Positions 1-5,340 of a DNA stretch of 8,134 bases are shown in pieces. The stretch is from Actinomycetes bacterium (GTDB lineage: Bacteria > Actinomycetota > Actinomycetes > Actinomycetales > Microbacteriaceae), in contig JAEZSU010000187.1 in the NCBI GenBank assembly GCA_023421635.1, forward strand, positions 1 to 8,134, read 5' to 3'. Position numbers and translations under genes: made by a program. The notes under the pieces were generated by a model. That model was not told where the DNA came from and ran no database searches. It saw only the letters and a list, made by a program, of their open reading frames with translations. Numbering within the stretch: position 1 is the stretch's first letter; every line of letters begins with the position of its first letter.

Positions 1-158
1 GCGGACGCGCGGAAGGCGTCCGCCGCGGGCGAGACCCAGTCGATGCCGGCGCCGATGCCGGCCACCCGTGCCCGCGCGACCCGCAGGTGCTCCTCCGCGG
101 CATCGAGGGCGGCGGCTGCGGCGTCGAGCGCGAAGAGGACCGGGTCGGGCTGGGGCAT
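1..158 (-). CDS. WXG100-like small helical protein, 5' part only
   Basis: The minus strand reads open from an ATG at 158 to the window edge, giving 52 residues of the N-terminus. The protein starts MPQPDPVLFALDAAAAALDA and continues as an Ala-rich amphipathic helix. A second helix ends in DWVSPAADAFRAS. The Trp at residue 41, followed by SPAADAF, resembles the W-x-G/W-x-S turn of the WXG100/ESAT-6-like helical hairpin, where the turn is followed by 'AA-aF/Y'. This resemblance is judged by eye. An AGGA-type Shine-Dalgarno lies about 8 nt upstream of the ATG. Family members are usually about 100 residues, so roughly half is missing off the left edge. If the assignment holds, it would be a small secreted or cell-envelope-associated helical protein. 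An unrelated coiled-coil protein remains possible. It is divergent from the phosphatase gene, across a 115-bp gap. Confidence 0.55.
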   Translation of the reverse strand, partial: MPQPDPVLFALDAAAAALDAAEEHLRVARARVAGIGAGIDWVSPAADAFRAS

Positions 159-199
159 GCACCGATCCTGCGGGCCGGCACGCGGGCCGCGGGGGCGCT

Positions 200-225
200 C
201 CGCCCGTGCGGTGCACGACGGGCGG
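200..225. repeat. Perfect 8-bp inverted repeat in divergent gap
   Basis: CCGCCCGT (200-207) and ACGGGCGG (218-225) are exact reverse complements around a 10-nt loop. The loop region itself contains a small GTGC/GCAC palindrome (206-216). The repeat lies between the divergent WXG-like and phosphatase genes, so it could be an operator or a DNA/RNA hairpin. No T-tract follows, so a simple intrinsic terminator is unlikely. At this G+C content an 8-bp match can arise by chance. Confidence 0.35.
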
Positions 226-261
226 TCGAGGATGGGCTGTGCAGAACCGGACGCCGGGCAC

Positions 262-267
262 CAGAAT
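262..267 (+). promoter_or_regulatory. Possible -10 element for a leaderless phosphatase mRNA
   Basis: CAGAAT ends 6 nt before the GTG at 274. It fits the loose xAxxxT core of actinobacterial -10 elements, at the spacing that would start transcription on or next to the start codon. No convincing Shine-Dalgarno precedes this GTG and no clear -35 is visible. The call is speculative. Confidence 0.25.
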
Positions 268-273
268 GAGCGG

Positions 274-777
274 GTGACCGAGACCGCACCGTTCCGCATC
301 GTGTTCGTGTGCACGGGCAACATCTGCCGCTCCCCCATGGCCGAGGTGGTGTTCCGCTGGTACGCGGACTCGGCCGGCCTCGGCGATCGGGTGGTCGCGA
401 CCAGCGCCGGCACCGGCGACTGGCACGTGGGTGAGAAGGCGGATCAGCGCACCCTGGCATCCCTCACCGGGCACGGGTACGACGGCGACGCGCACCGCGC
501 CAGGCAGTTCCAGATGTCGGACTTCGCGGCCAGCGACCTCATCGTCGCGCTCGACCGGTCCCACGAGCGGATCCTGCGCGAGTGGGCACCCACCGAGTCG
601 GATGCCGAGAAGGTGGTGCTGCTGCGGAGCTTCGACCCGGACGCGCAGGACGACCCGGACGTCCCCGACCCGTACTACGCCGGTCCCGAGATCTTCGACG
701 AGGTGCTCGGTATGATCGAGAACGCAAGCCGGTCGCTCTTCCGGCAACTCGAACCCGCCATCCGCTCGGCCGGCTAG
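274..777 (+). CDS. Low-molecular-weight protein tyrosine phosphatase
   Basis: This encodes a 167-residue cytosolic phosphatase that hydrolyses phosphotyrosine (some family members act on phosphoarginine) through a cysteinyl-phosphate intermediate. The P-loop VCTGNICRSPMAE has nucleophile Cys13, Arg19 and Ser20 of the C-x5-R-S motif. The general-acid loop is DPYYAG with Asp132. The CTGNICRSP and DPYY forms resemble actinobacterial PtpA-type enzymes. Length is normal for the family (about 150-170). GTG 274 is chosen because it places the P-loop at residue 13, as is usual. An in-frame ATG at 232 would add 14 residues (MGCAEPDAGHQNER) and cannot be excluded. The frame stays open further upstream only because of high G+C. 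purB follows after 32 nt and is probably co-transcribed. The physiological substrate is unknown; no capsule or exopolysaccharide kinase gene is visible here. Confidence 0.93.
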   Translation: MTETAPFRIVFVCTGNICRSPMAEVVFRWYADSAGLGDRVVATSAGTGDWHVGEKADQRTLASLTGHGYDGDAHRARQFQMSDFAASDLIVALDRSHERILREWAPTESDAEKVVLLRSFDPDAQDDPDVPDPYYAGPEIFDEVLGMIENASRSLFRQLEPAIRSAG

Positions 778-809
778 GCACGGGCGCGGCCCGCACCGCC
801 CGGAGAACC

Positions 810-2189
810 GTGACCTCCTTCCCCGTTCAGCCGCTCAGCCCCCTCGACGGACGGTACCGCGCAGCGGTCTCCGACCTCGGCGCCTTCCTCTCCGAGGCGG
901 GCCTGAACCGTGCCCGCGTCGAGGTCGAGGTGGAGTGGCTCATCGCCCTCACCGACCGGGGCGTGTTCGGTTCGGCGCCGCTGACGGATGCGGACAAGGA
1001 CCGCCTGCGGGCGCTGTACCGCGACTTCGGTCAGGCCGAGATCGATTGGCTCGCCGAGCGTGAGGCGGTCACCCGCCACGACGTGAAGGCGGTGGAGTAC
1101 CTCGTCCGCGACCGGCTGACCGAGCTGGGCCTCGACCGCATCGCTGAACTCACCCACTTCGCCTGCACGAGCGAGGACATCAACTCGACCGCCTACGCGC
1201 TGACCGTCAAGCGGGCCGTCCTGGAGGTGTGGCTGCCGAAGCTGCAGGCTGTCATCGCGCGCCTGCGAGAGCTCGCCGAGGAGCACCGCGACGCCGCCAT
1301 GCTCGCACGCACGCACGGGCAGCCCGCGACCCCGACAACGATGGGCAAGGAGCTCGCCGTGTTCGCGCGGCGCCTGGACCGCATCGCGGCGCAGGTGGCC
1401 GCATCCGAGTTCCTCGCGAAGTTCTCCGGCGCGACCGGCACCTGGTCCGCACACCTCGCCGCCGACCCCGACCTCGACTGGCCCGAGATCTCCCGTTCGT
1501 TCATCGAGGGCCTCGGCCTCGGGTTCAACGACCTCACGACGCAGATCGAGTCGCACGACTGGCAGGTGGAGCTGTACGACCGCGCGCGGCACGCCGGCGG
1601 CGTCCTGCACAACCTCGCCACCGACGTCTGGACCTACATCTCGCTCGGCTACTTCGCGCAGATCCCGGTGGCCGGCGCGACCGGGTCGTCGACGATGCCG
1701 CACAAGATCAACCCCATCCGCTTCGAGAACGCGGAGGCGAACCTCGAGATCGCGGGCGGCCTGTTCGGCACGCTCGCCTCGACCCTGGTCACCTCCCGCC
1801 TGCAGCGCGACCTCACCGACTCGACCACGCAGCGCAACATCGGCGTCGCGTTCGGCCACTCGCTGCTGGCGCTCGACAACCTGCTGCGCGGCCTCGGCGA
1901 GATCTCGCTGTCGCGGGATGTGCTGCTGGCCGACCTCGACGGCAACTGGGAGGTGCTGGCCGAGGCCATTCAGACCGTCGTGCGCGCCGAGGTCGTCGCG
2001 GGTCGCTCCACCATCACCGACCCGTACGCGCTGCTGAAGGAGCTCACCCGCGGCCGCCGGGTCGGTGCGGCCGAGCTCGCGGAGTTCGTATCGGGGCTCG
2101 AGATCGGCGACGCGGCGAAGCAGCGGCTGCTCGCACTCACCCCCGCGACCTACACCGGGCTGGCCGAGGCGCTCGTCGCCGACGCCTGA
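810..2189 (+). CDS. purB: Adenylosuccinate lyase
   Basis: This encodes a 459-residue cytosolic fumarase/aspartase-superfamily enzyme. It cleaves SAICAR to AICAR in purine synthesis and adenylosuccinate to AMP, releasing fumarate each time; the family works as a homotetramer. The N-terminus PLSPLDGRYRAAVSDL and motifs throughout match the E. coli-type PurB closely. Visible sites are TSEDIN at residues 120-125, the ARTHGQPAT segment with catalytic-acid His169, and the superfamily signature GSSTMPHKINP at 292-302, whose serine is the catalytic base. The conserved segments RLQRDLTDSTTQRN and LKELTRGRRV follow. Length is normal (E. coli enzyme 456). The GTG start at 810 has a GGAG Shine-Dalgarno 4 nt upstream and gives the expected N-terminus. 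It lies 32 nt downstream of the phosphatase stop, so it is probably in the same transcript. No catalytic residue appears to be missing. Confidence 0.98.
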   Translation: MTSFPVQPLSPLDGRYRAAVSDLGAFLSEAGLNRARVEVEVEWLIALTDRGVFGSAPLTDADKDRLRALYRDFGQAEIDWLAEREAVTRHDVKAVEYLVRDRLTELGLDRIAELTHFACTSEDINSTAYALTVKRAVLEVWLPKLQAVIARLRELAEEHRDAAMLARTHGQPATPTTMGKELAVFARRLDRIAAQVAASEFLAKFSGATGTWSAHLAADPDLDWPEISRSFIEGLGLGFNDLTTQIESHDWQVELYDRARHAGGVLHNLATDVWTYISLGYFAQIPVAGATGSSTMPHKINPIRFENAEANLEIAGGLFGTLASTLVTSRLQRDLTDSTTQRNIGVAFGHSLLALDNLLRGLGEISLSRDVLLADLDGNWEVLAEAIQTVVRAEVVAGRSTITDPYALLKELTRGRRVGAAELAEFVSGLEIGDAAKQRLLALTPATYTGLAEALVADA

Positions 2190-2225
2190 CCCGGCCGCCC
2201 CGGACTCGGCACCGAGGTCGTCGTG

Positions 2226-2308
2226 TTCACAACTCAGGACCGTTCACCGCAGGGCGGCGCCCAGCCCCGGTATCGGGGGCTGCGGCAGCATCCGTCCTGA
2301 GTTCTGAA
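2226..2308. repeat. Long imperfect inverted repeat with nested hairpin
   Basis: The left arm TTCACAACTCAGGACCG (2226-2242) and the reverse complement of the right arm 2292-2308 (TTCAGAACTCAGGACGG) match at 15 of 17 positions. The central 10 bp, AACTCAGGAC/GTCCTGAGTT, are perfect. The spacer of 49 nt has its own fold: CCGCAG (2247-2252) can pair with CTGCGG (2280-2285), or CAGCCCC (2262-2268) with GGGGCTG (2276-2282). GTTCAC occurs on both sides of the left core (2225-2230 and 2242-2247). The arms are A/T-richer than the surroundings. It lies in the convergent gap between purB and the membrane-protein pair. It could be a bidirectional terminator, or a REP-like dispersed palindrome carried at gene ends. 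Only one copy is in this window. Confidence 0.7.
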
Positions 2309-2313
2309 CGGTG

Positions 2314-2337
2314 GATCCGGGCGCGGAGCCCGGGATC
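2314..2337 (-). terminator. Terminator-like hairpin at end of membrane-protein operon
   Basis: GATCCGGGC (2314-2322) can pair with GCCCGGGATC (2328-2337), with one bulged base and a 5-nt loop. The stem overlaps the stop codon of the minus-strand gene ending at 2336. No U-tract follows, as is common in high-GC actinobacteria. Together with the larger repeat beside it, it may stop transcription from both sides of this convergent gap. Confidence 0.4.
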
Positions 2338-2665
2338 AGTGGGACGCGGGGCCGTCACCCTCGGCGTCGTCGGCCTTGCGGTCCTTCGGCGGGTCGAGCA
2401 GCACGGGGCGGTCGACCTTCTTGGAGACGTCGGCGGGGTCGATCGCGAGCACGAGCAGCGCGATGCCGACGAGCACGACGATGAAGGTGATCCCGGCGAC
2501 GACCAGCGCCGTGAGGATGGCGCGCTGGATGTCCTCGGCCGGGTGCGCCTGGAACGCGCCCATCGACACGAGCGTGACGATGCCGGCGAACACCGCGGCG
2601 CCGAATGCCAGCCCGAGCAGCTGCACCGGCCGCATCAGTTCGCGGCGGCTGGGCTTGTCGTTCAT
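2336..2665 (-). CDS. Two-helix membrane protein, unknown function
   Basis: This is a 109-residue protein that I do not recognise. A short basic N-terminus (MNDKPSRRELMRP) leads into a hydrophobic helix at about residues 14-38. A short polar loop (QAHPAEDIQR) follows, then a second helix at about 49-75 (ITFIVVLVGIALLVLAI). The charged C-terminal tail of about 33 residues (SKKVDRP, PPKDRKADDAEGDG) is probably cytoplasmic, with both termini inside. Its ATG overlaps the stop of the upstream HdeD-like gene in an ATGA arrangement, which implies translational coupling and a shared role. A GAGGA sequence lies about 9 nt upstream, inside the upstream gene. It has no cysteines, no enzymatic motif and no signal-peptide cleavage site. 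It could be an accessory subunit of the upstream protein. Confidence 0.85.
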   Translation of the reverse strand: MNDKPSRRELMRPVQLLGLAFGAAVFAGIVTLVSMGAFQAHPAEDIQRAILTALVVAGITFIVVLVGIALLVLAIDPADVSKKVDRPVLLDPPKDRKADDAEGDGPASH

Positions 2666-3309
2666 GAGTGTCCGTCCTCGGCAGGTGCAGTGGCGGCGTC
2701 CTCACGCCGCGGGGAGAAGGCCGCGATCGCCAGGTACACGGCGACGATCGCACCGTAGAACCCGAAGAGGCCGACGGCGATGGTGATCCCGGTGAGGGTG
2801 AAGCTCTGCCCGGCTTCCTCGATGTAGTAGTTCAGGGCGTACTGCGCGGGCACCGCCAGCATCCCGAGACCGAGGAGCACCCCGACGACGCCGACGACGA
2901 CACCGTCACGGGCCTGCGAGCGGGCGTCGCTGCCGACGGGTGCGCGACGCATGGCGCGCCAGCCGGCGATGCCCTCGACGAGGCCGGCGATGAGCGCCCA
3001 GCTGATCACCAGCGTGAAGAACATGGTGGTGTTGCGAAGCGGTGGGAGTCCGCCGATCATCCCGGCGACGGCCGTGAGGAGCCCCAGCACGATCGGGAGC
3101 GTCCGCCGGCCGGCCGGGTAGGCGAGCCAGGCGCCGAGCAGCAGCACGAGACCCGACGCGATCGCGAACCCGCTGAACACCGACAGTCCGAGCGGGGCGG
3201 AGTGGTCCGCCGAGAAGGTCACCATGATGGCGGCGAGCGCCGCGAACAGCGCACGGCCGAGCTGGACGTGGCGCACTTCGAAGGTGCGTGCGGCGGGAGC
3301 GTGGGACAC
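2662..3309 (-). CDS. HdeD/DUF308-like six-helix membrane protein
   Basis: This encodes a 215-residue integral membrane protein with six predicted helices, at about residues 16-33, 40-63, 70-88, 94-117, 136-156 and 170-198. The cytoplasmic C-terminus is charged (SPRREDAATAPAEDGHS). Helices come in short pairs with Gly-rich faces (GLSVFSGFAIASGLVLLLGAW, about 41-61; GLVEGIAGWRAMRR, 109-122). The 'GxxEGxxGWRAMR' segment after the fourth helix is typical of the HdeD/DUF308 family, which in E. coli is linked to acid resistance; function here is not established. The start is GTG 3309, supported by AGGAAG (3320-3315 on the minus strand) 5 nt upstream. It is first in a two-gene operon with the two-helix protein (4-nt overlap) and diverges from the copper-chaperone-like gene. 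An unrelated small-permease fold remains possible. Confidence 0.8.
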   Translation of the reverse strand: MSHAPAARTFEVRHVQLGRALFAALAAIMVTFSADHSAPLGLSVFSGFAIASGLVLLLGAWLAYPAGRRTLPIVLGLLTAVAGMIGGLPPLRNTTMFFTLVISWALIAGLVEGIAGWRAMRRAPVGSDARSQARDGVVVGVVGVLLGLGMLAVPAQYALNYYIEEAGQSFTLTGITIAVGLFGFYGAIVAVYLAIAAFSPRREDAATAPAEDGHS

Positions 3310-3314
3310 GGCTG

Positions 3315-3348
3315 CTTCCTGGACGTGAGGCGGGATGCCTCCAGTCTA
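3315..3348 (-). promoter_or_regulatory. Promoter -10 and ribosome binding site of HdeD-like operon
   Basis: On the minus strand, TAGACT (3348-3343) fits the TANNNT -10 consensus. A weak -35-like TCAACG lies 17 nt upstream of it. The expected start of transcription is near 3336. The small inverted repeat GAGGC/GCCTC (3327-3341) spans that point and could be an operator or leader hairpin. AGGAAG (3320-3315) then precedes the GTG start by 5 nt. Confidence 0.45.
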
Positions 3349-3411
3349 GTTGGGAGCATTCTGCGCGTTGACTGCGCACGCGGGATCGAGGGGCGCCAGC
3401 CCGCCCTCGGA

Positions 3412-3430
3412 GATACCGGGCCGGGGTATC
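3412..3430 (+). promoter_or_regulatory. CsoR-like palindromic operator over the copper gene promoter
   Basis: GATACC (3412-3417) and GGTATC (3425-3430) form a perfect inverted repeat around the G/C-only centre GGGCCGG. CsoR-family copper-sensing repressors bind operators with TACC/GGTA half-sites around a G/C-rich centre, so this looks like such a site. TATCGT (3427-3432) overlaps the right half and fits a TANNNT -10, so a bound repressor would block transcription. It ends 28 nt before the ATG of the HMA-domain gene. No csoR gene is in the window. The regulator is inferred, not seen. Confidence 0.55.
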
Positions 3431-3458
3431 GTGGCCGGGTCGAACGAAGGGAGCCGGC

Positions 3459-3821
3459 ATGGCGGTGCAACGGATCGAGTTCGGGCTGCGGGATGCGGCC
3501 TCCGCGGGCGGATGCGGATGCGGCGGCGGCGCCTGCATGTGCGGCGGCCACGGCGAGGCGCACGGCCACGCTGCGCGCGCGGACATCGCGGCGCCTGCGG
3601 GTGACGTCCGCGCCGAGCTGCTCGTGGACGGCATGACCTGCGAGCACTGCGTCCGCTCGGTGACCGAGGAGCTCTCCGAGGTCCCCGGGGTGACCGACGT
3701 CACGGTCGACCTCGTCGCGGGCGGCACCTCCCGGGTGCAGGTGGACTCGACGGGCCCGGTGGACCCGGCCGCCCTCGCAGACGCGGTGGCCGAGGCGGGC
3801 TACACGCTGCACACGGCGTGA
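3459..3821 (+). CDS. HMA-domain copper chaperone-like protein with Cys/His-rich N-terminus
   Basis: This encodes a 120-residue soluble protein. Residues about 50-119 form a heavy-metal-associated (HMA, CopZ/Atx1-type) domain with the metal site GMTCEHC (Cys61, Cys64). The usual pattern follows, with SVTEELSEVPGV, a DVTVDL strand and a final DAVAEAGYTL. The family binds Cu(I) with the two cysteines and passes it to P-type ATPases or sensors. Unlike typical CopZ (about 70 residues), it has a ~48-residue N-terminal extension. That extension contains GCGCGGGACMCGGHGEAHGH, with Cys19, 21, 26 and 28 and His31, 35 and 37, which could be a second metal-binding patch. AAGGGAG (3447-3453) lies 5 nt before the ATG, which fixes the start. 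A CsoR-like operator lies just upstream. No copper ATPase is adjacent. It converges with the SDR gene with one base between the stop codons. Metal specificity is inferred. Confidence 0.9.
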   Translation: MAVQRIEFGLRDAASAGGCGCGGGACMCGGHGEAHGHAARADIAAPAGDVRAELLVDGMTCEHCVRSVTEELSEVPGVTDVTVDLVAGGTSRVQVDSTGPVDPAALADAVAEAGYTLHTA

Positions 3822-3822
3822 G

Positions 3823-5298
3823 TCACCAGGAGCTTCGGCGGTAGTCCTTCAGGAAGACGCCGAACAGGTCCTCGCCGGCCTCGCCGCGCACGATCGGGTC
3901 GTACACCCGCGCCGCGCCGTCGACGAGATCGAGCGGGGCGTGGAACCCCTCCTCCGCGAGGCGGACCTTCGTGAAGTGCGGCCGCTCGTCGGTGATCCAG
4001 CCGGTGTCGACGGCGGTCATGAGGATGCCGTCGGTCTCGAACATCTCGCGTGCGCTGGTGCGGGTGAGCATGTTCAGCGCCGCCTTCGCCATGTTCGTGT
4101 GCGGGTGGCCGGGGCCCTTGTAGCCGCGACCGAACACGCCCTCCATCGCGGAGACGTTGACGATGTAGGTGCGGCGGGCGGGGGATGCGGCGAGGCTCGC
4201 CCGCAGCCGGCTCACGAGCAGGAACGGCGCGGTGGTGTTGGCGAGCTGCACCTCGAGCATCTCGAGCGGGTCGACCTGGTCGACGTGCTGGGTCCAGCTG
4301 TTGACGTGCAGTTCGTCGGGCACGAGCCCGCCCGCGTCGATCGCGGTGCCGGCCGCGAGCCGTTCGAGCGAGGACGAACCGGCCGCCATCGCTTCGGCGG
4401 TGAGCTCCTCGGCGGTGCGCGCAGCGCCGGCGAGGATGGGGTGCGACGACACCGACTGCGCCAGCGCGAGCGGGTGCGCGTCGTTCGTGTGGCCGAAGGT
4501 GACGAGTTCCGGGAGCGGACCGTCGGGGAGCGGCGCGAGCTCCGCATCCACGAGCGGCTTGTACGCCCCTGCGGATCGCCGGACGGTCTGCGCGGCGTTG
4601 TTGATGAGGATGTCGAGGTGTCCGGCGGCGGCGACCTCGTCGGCGAGGCCGATCACCTGTGCCGGGTCGCGCAGGTCGATGCCGACGATCTTCAGGCGGT
4701 GCAGCCAGTCCGCCGCATCCGGCAGGGCGGAGAACCGGCGCACCGCGTCGCGCGGGAACCGCGTCGTGATGGTGGTGTGGGCGCCGTCGCGGAGGAGCCG
4801 CAGGGCGATGTACATGCCGATCTTCGCGCGGCCGCCGGTGAGGAGCGCACGCCGCCCGGTGAGGTCGGTGCGGGCGTCGCGTTTGGCGTGGCTGAGCGCG
4901 GCGCACTCGGGGCACAGCTGGTGGTAGAACGCGTCGACGAGCGTGTACTGCTCCTTGCAGATGTAGCAGGCTCGGGGCTTGATCAGTTCACCGGCCGTGG
5001 GCGCCGCCACGCGTGCGGCGAGCGGGATGCCGCGGGTCTCGTCGTCGATGCGGTCGGGGGCACCGGTGGCGGTGGCGGCGACCACCGCACGGTCGGCGTC
5101 GGCGACGCGCTGCCGCTTCGTGCGGCGGCTCTGCTTCTTGACCGCCTTGTAGAGCTTGCCGGTCGCCCGCTGCAGCACGAGGTACTCGGGGGCGTCCTTC
5201 TCGAGCGATTCGGCCGCCTCGAGCACGCGGACCGCAGTGGCGAGATCTTCCGCCGAGATCTGGGTGGGGACGGGCGGGTCGGCGATCTCGGAGGGCAC
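3823..5298 (-). CDS. Zinc-ribbon/SDR-fold fusion protein with degenerate active site
   Basis: This is a 491-residue protein with two visible modules. An N-terminal helical, strongly basic region (KLYKAVKKQSRRTKRQR, 48-64) is followed by CYIC (Cys111, Cys114) and CPEC (Cys129, Cys132), a CxxC-x14-CxxC pattern suggesting a zinc ribbon. From about 145 comes a short-chain dehydrogenase Rossmann fold. It has the dinucleotide loop TGGRAKIG (154-161), IDLRD (207-211), INNAAQ (232-237), the Asn354 helix (LANTTAPFLL), NVSAMEG (381-387) and MAKAALNM with Lys405. Aligned by eye with FabG, the catalytic Ser falls on Ala384 and the catalytic Tyr on Thr401, so oxidoreductase activity is doubtful. About 95 extra residues lie between NNAA and Asn354. 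Typical SDRs have about 250 residues. The GTG start has no Shine-Dalgarno. It is last in the four-gene minus-strand run, 42 nt after the permease. I cannot name a function. Confidence 0.88.
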   Translation of the reverse strand: MPSEIADPPVPTQISAEDLATAVRVLEAAESLEKDAPEYLVLQRATGKLYKAVKKQSRRTKRQRVADADRAVVAATATGAPDRIDDETRGIPLAARVAAPTAGELIKPRACYICKEQYTLVDAFYHQLCPECAALSHAKRDARTDLTGRRALLTGGRAKIGMYIALRLLRDGAHTTITTRFPRDAVRRFSALPDAADWLHRLKIVGIDLRDPAQVIGLADEVAAAGHLDILINNAAQTVRRSAGAYKPLVDAELAPLPDGPLPELVTFGHTNDAHPLALAQSVSSHPILAGAARTAEELTAEAMAAGSSSLERLAAGTAIDAGGLVPDELHVNSWTQHVDQVDPLEMLEVQLANTTAPFLLVSRLRASLAASPARRTYIVNVSAMEGVFGRGYKGPGHPHTNMAKAALNMLTRTSAREMFETDGILMTAVDTGWITDERPHFTKVRLAEEGFHAPLDLVDGAARVYDPIVRGEAGEDLFGVFLKDYRRSSW

Positions 5299-5306
5299 AA
5301 CAGGGC

Positions 5307-5312
5307 AGTGTA
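5307..5312 (-). promoter_or_regulatory. Possible -10 element giving a leaderless SDR-like mRNA
   Basis: On the minus strand TACACT (5312-5307) matches TANNNT and ends 8 nt before the GTG start at 5298. No Shine-Dalgarno is present in the 42-nt gap. Transcription beginning at or beside the GTG would make a leaderless message, which is common in actinobacteria. No good -35 is seen, and read-through from the permease gene is also possible. Confidence 0.4.
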
Positions 5313-5340
5313 TCGACGCCGCCCGTGTGAACGCCGGGTG

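Noticed and set aside
43..273. N-terminal extension of the phosphatase from an ATG at 43
   Set aside because: It would overlap the divergent WXG-like gene, its residues are low-complexity Arg/Ala, and LMW phosphatases place the P-loop within the first ~15 residues.
774..1859. A 361-codon minus-strand frame inside purB
   Set aside because: It is antisense to a textbook PurB coding sequence, with composition typical of a reverse-frame shadow.
1229..2758. Long Arg/Ala-rich plus-strand frame across purB and the following gap
   Set aside because: It is a frame-shifted shadow of purB and crosses into the oppositely oriented membrane genes. There is no domain and no ribosome site.
3362..3378. TGCGC/GCGCA 5-bp inverted repeat with TTGACT in its loop
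   Set aside because: The arms are short and G/C-rich, and TTGACT has no -10 at the right distance on the plus strand. I would not call a promoter or operator from it.
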